Positions 62,414 to 64,000 of a stretch of DNA of 64,000 nucleotides are shown here, in pieces. The notes under the pieces were generated by a model. That model worked only from the letters and a program-made list of their open reading frames with translations, searched no databases and had not been told where the DNA came from. This DNA comes from Streptomyces sp. TG1A-60. GTDB lineage: Bacteria > Actinomycetota > Actinomycetes > Streptomycetales > Streptomycetaceae. The translations under genes and the position numbers were made by a program. Location: contig NZ_CP147520.1 in the NCBI RefSeq assembly GCF_037201975.1, positions 7,564,001-7,628,000 on the forward strand. Direction: 5' to 3'. Every line of letters starts with the position of its first letter. Position 1 is the stretch's first letter.

Positions 62414-64000
62414 ATGCCCGCCACCCCCGCACCCGCAGCCCAGCCCGGACGCCCGGCCGGACCCCGGCCGCACGACTCCTACGACGCCGTGATCGTCGGC
62501 GGTGGCCACAACGGCCTGGTCGCCGCCGCCTACCTCGCCCGCGCCGGGCGCTCCGTGCTCGTGCTGGAACGGCTGGACCACACCGGCGGCGCCGCCGTGT
62601 CCACCCGGCCGTTCGCCGGCGTCGACGCCCGGCTGTCCCGCTACTCGTACCTGGTCAGCCTGCTGCCCCGGAAGATCGTGCGGGACCTCGACCTCGACTT
62701 CCGGGTCCGTGGTCGCACGATCTCCTCGTACACCCCCGTCGAACGCGACGGACAGCCCACCGGCCTGCTCGTCGGCGGCGGCGAGCGCCGCACCCGCGAG
62801 GCGTTCGCGCGCCTGACCGGTTCGGGCCGCGAGTACGAGGCCTGGCAGCGGTTCTACGGGATGACGGGCCGGGTCGCCGAGCGGGTGTTCCCGACGCTCA
62901 CCGAGCCCCTGCCCACCCGGGACGGACTGCGCCGACGGATCGACGACGAGGAGGCATGGCGGACGCTCTTCGAGGAGCCGATCGGTACGGCCGTCGAGTC
63001 CACGTTCGGCGACGACCTCGTCCGCGGTGTCGTCCTCACCGACGCCCTCATCGGCACCTTCGCGGACGCCCACGACCCCTCCCTCCGCCAGAACCGTTGC
63101 TTCCTCTACCACGTGATCGGCGGCGGCACGGGCTCCTGGGACGTGCCCGTAGGTGGCATGGGCGCGCTCACGGACGCCCTGGCCACGGCCGCGCGCGAGG
63201 CCGGTGCGGTGATCGCCGCGGGCCACGAGGCACGGCGGATCGCGACGGACGGACGGTCCGCCGAGATCACCTACCGGACGGCCGACACGGAGGGCACCGT
63301 CGCCGCCCGGCACGTACTGGTCAACGCCTCACCCCGGGAACTGGCCGCCCTGACCGGCGACGAACCGCCCGCCCCCGCCGAGGGTGCCCAACTGAAGGTG
63401 AACATGCTGCTCAGGCGGCTGCCGAGGCTCCGCGACGAGGCCGTCGACCCGCGCGAGGCGTTCGCCGGGACCTTCCACATCGCCGAGGGGTACGGCCAAC
63501 TGGCGACCGCCTACGCACAGGCCGCCTCCGGCACGCTGCCCGAGGCACCGCCCTGCGAGGTCTACTGCCACTCTCTCACCGACCCGACCATCCTCGGCCC
63601 GGAGCTGGTCGAGGAGGGCTACCAGACGCTCACCCTGTTCGGTCTGCACACGCCCGCGCGGCTCTTCGAGGCCCACAACGACGCCGTACGGGAGGAGCTG
63701 CTGAAGTCGACCCTCGCCCAGCTGGACGCCCACCTCGCCGAGCCCCTCGCCGACTGCCTGGCCACCGACGCCGACGGCCGCCCCTGCATCGAGGCCAGAG
63801 GCCCCCTCGACCTCGAACGCGACCTGGGCCTGCCTGGCGGCAACATCTTCCACCGCGACCTCGCCTGGCCCCACACCCAGGAAGGGACCGGCCGCTGGGG
63901 CGTCGAGACCCGCCACCCCAACGTCCTGCTGTGCGGCGCGGGCGCGGTGCGTGGCGGCGGGGTCAGCGGGGTGCCGGGACACAACGCGGCGATGGCGGTC
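62414..64000 (+). CDS. Phytoene-desaturase-like FAD oxidoreductase (3' end outside window)
   Basis: At least 529 residues, still open at the window edge. The FAD motif is VIVGGGHNGLVAAAYLARAG near residue 27, followed by VLERLDHTGGAAVS. Later segments (VGGMGALTDALATAAREAGA near 240; GNIFHRDLAWPHT and VLLCGAGAVRGGGVSGVPGH near the end) are those of the CrtI-like/PYROXD2-like group. The final glycine-rich FAD contact is seen, so only about ten to thirty residues should be missing. These enzymes oxidise lipidic or amine substrates; no carotenoid genes are nearby, so a carotenoid role is not supported. Confidence 0.85.
   Translation, partial: MPATPAPAAQPGRPAGPRPHDSYDAVIVGGGHNGLVAAAYLARAGRSVLVLERLDHTGGAAVSTRPFAGVDARLSRYSYLVSLLPRKIVRDLDLDFRVRGRTISSYTPVERDGQPTGLLVGGGERRTREAFARLTGSGREYEAWQRFYGMTGRVAERVFPTLTEPLPTRDGLRRRIDDEEAWRTLFEEPIGTAVESTFGDDLVRGVVLTDALIGTFADAHDPSLRQNRCFLYHVIGGGTGSWDVPVGGMGALTDALATAAREAGAVIAAGHEARRIATDGRSAEITYRTADTEGTVAARHVLVNASPRELAALTGDEPPAPAEGAQLKVNMLLRRLPRLRDEAVDPREAFAGTFHIAEGYGQLATAYAQAASGTLPEAPPCEVYCHSLTDPTILGPELVEEGYQTLTLFGLHTPARLFEAHNDAVREELLKSTLAQLDAHLAEPLADCLATDADGRPCIEARGPLDLERDLGLPGGNIFHRDLAWPHTQEGTGRWGVETRHPNVLLCGAGAVRGGGVSGVPGHNAAMAV

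Noticed and set aside
62414..64000. Carotenoid phytoene desaturase
   Set aside because: CrtI-like fold only; no other carotenoid genes are near and the sequence is nearer the PYROXD2-like group.
1..64000. CRISPR arrays, tRNA or rRNA genes, replication origin
   Set aside because: No regularly spaced short repeats other than the coding TPR repeats, and no cloverleaf or rRNA-like sequence was noticed on either strand.

Overview
The window is very GC-rich, with strong codon bias toward G/C in third positions, many ATGA/GTGA/TGATG stop-start overlaps and typical actinomycete families (DUF6479-like, IclR, MocR, Ser/Thr kinase-TPR). It fits a Streptomyces or close relative. The density of broken transposons suggests a variable part of the chromosome.

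Layout. (1) 1-10801: an iron-siderophore ABC importer (two FecCD permeases, ATPase, lipoprotein) followed by ATP-grasp, IucA/IucC, MFS, IucA/IucC and PLP-decarboxylase genes. This is the gene order of the vibrioferrin/xanthoferrin loci (PvsABCDE/XssABCDE). (2) 10802-14927: pobA, two small minus-strand genes, a Cys-rich four-helix protein and an acyl-CoA dehydrogenase with a KstR-like operator. (3) 14928-16128: a graveyard of IS256, acetyltransferase and group II intron fragments. (4) 16129-18337: a DUF485-type protein and a sodium:solute symporter with a one-base frameshift. (5) 18983-37011: an XRE-cupin regulator, an IclR regulator and a 3-phenylpropionate/cinnamate-type catabolic cluster (hca dioxygenase plus mhp meta-cleavage genes) ending in an MHS transporter. 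An IS110 element separates the dioxygenase alpha and beta genes, and a 155-bp tandem duplication sits at the mhpB-mhpD junction. (6) 37083-37555: an IS66 relic.

(7) 37786-55115: the most unusual region. It carries p-aminobenzoate genes (class IV lyase, fused PabAB with the PabB-diagnostic PIKGT motif, class II DAHP synthase), an acyl-CoA ligase, a DsbA-like protein, an adenylating protein next to a LuxC-type acyl reductase, an AzoR-type flavoprotein, a NarK nitrate/nitrite transporter, an assimilatory-type nitrate reductase whose start overlaps the pabAB stop, and two flavoproteins. No sirohaem nitrite reductase is present. The genes look like one pathway that makes an aromatic amine, activates and reduces its carboxylate, and produces nitrite beside it. 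Nitrite-dependent N-N chemistry is a reasonable but unproven hypothesis.

(8) 55405-59722: a MocR regulator with a frameshift, a broken IS3 copy and an intact IS4-family element with perfect 16-bp ends and a 10-bp target duplication. (9) 59991-64000: a soluble Ser/Thr kinase-TPR protein and a phytoene-desaturase-like oxidoreductase cut by the window end. Five genes or relics carry single-base indels, several in homopolymers, so sequencing error should be considered before calling them pseudogenes.
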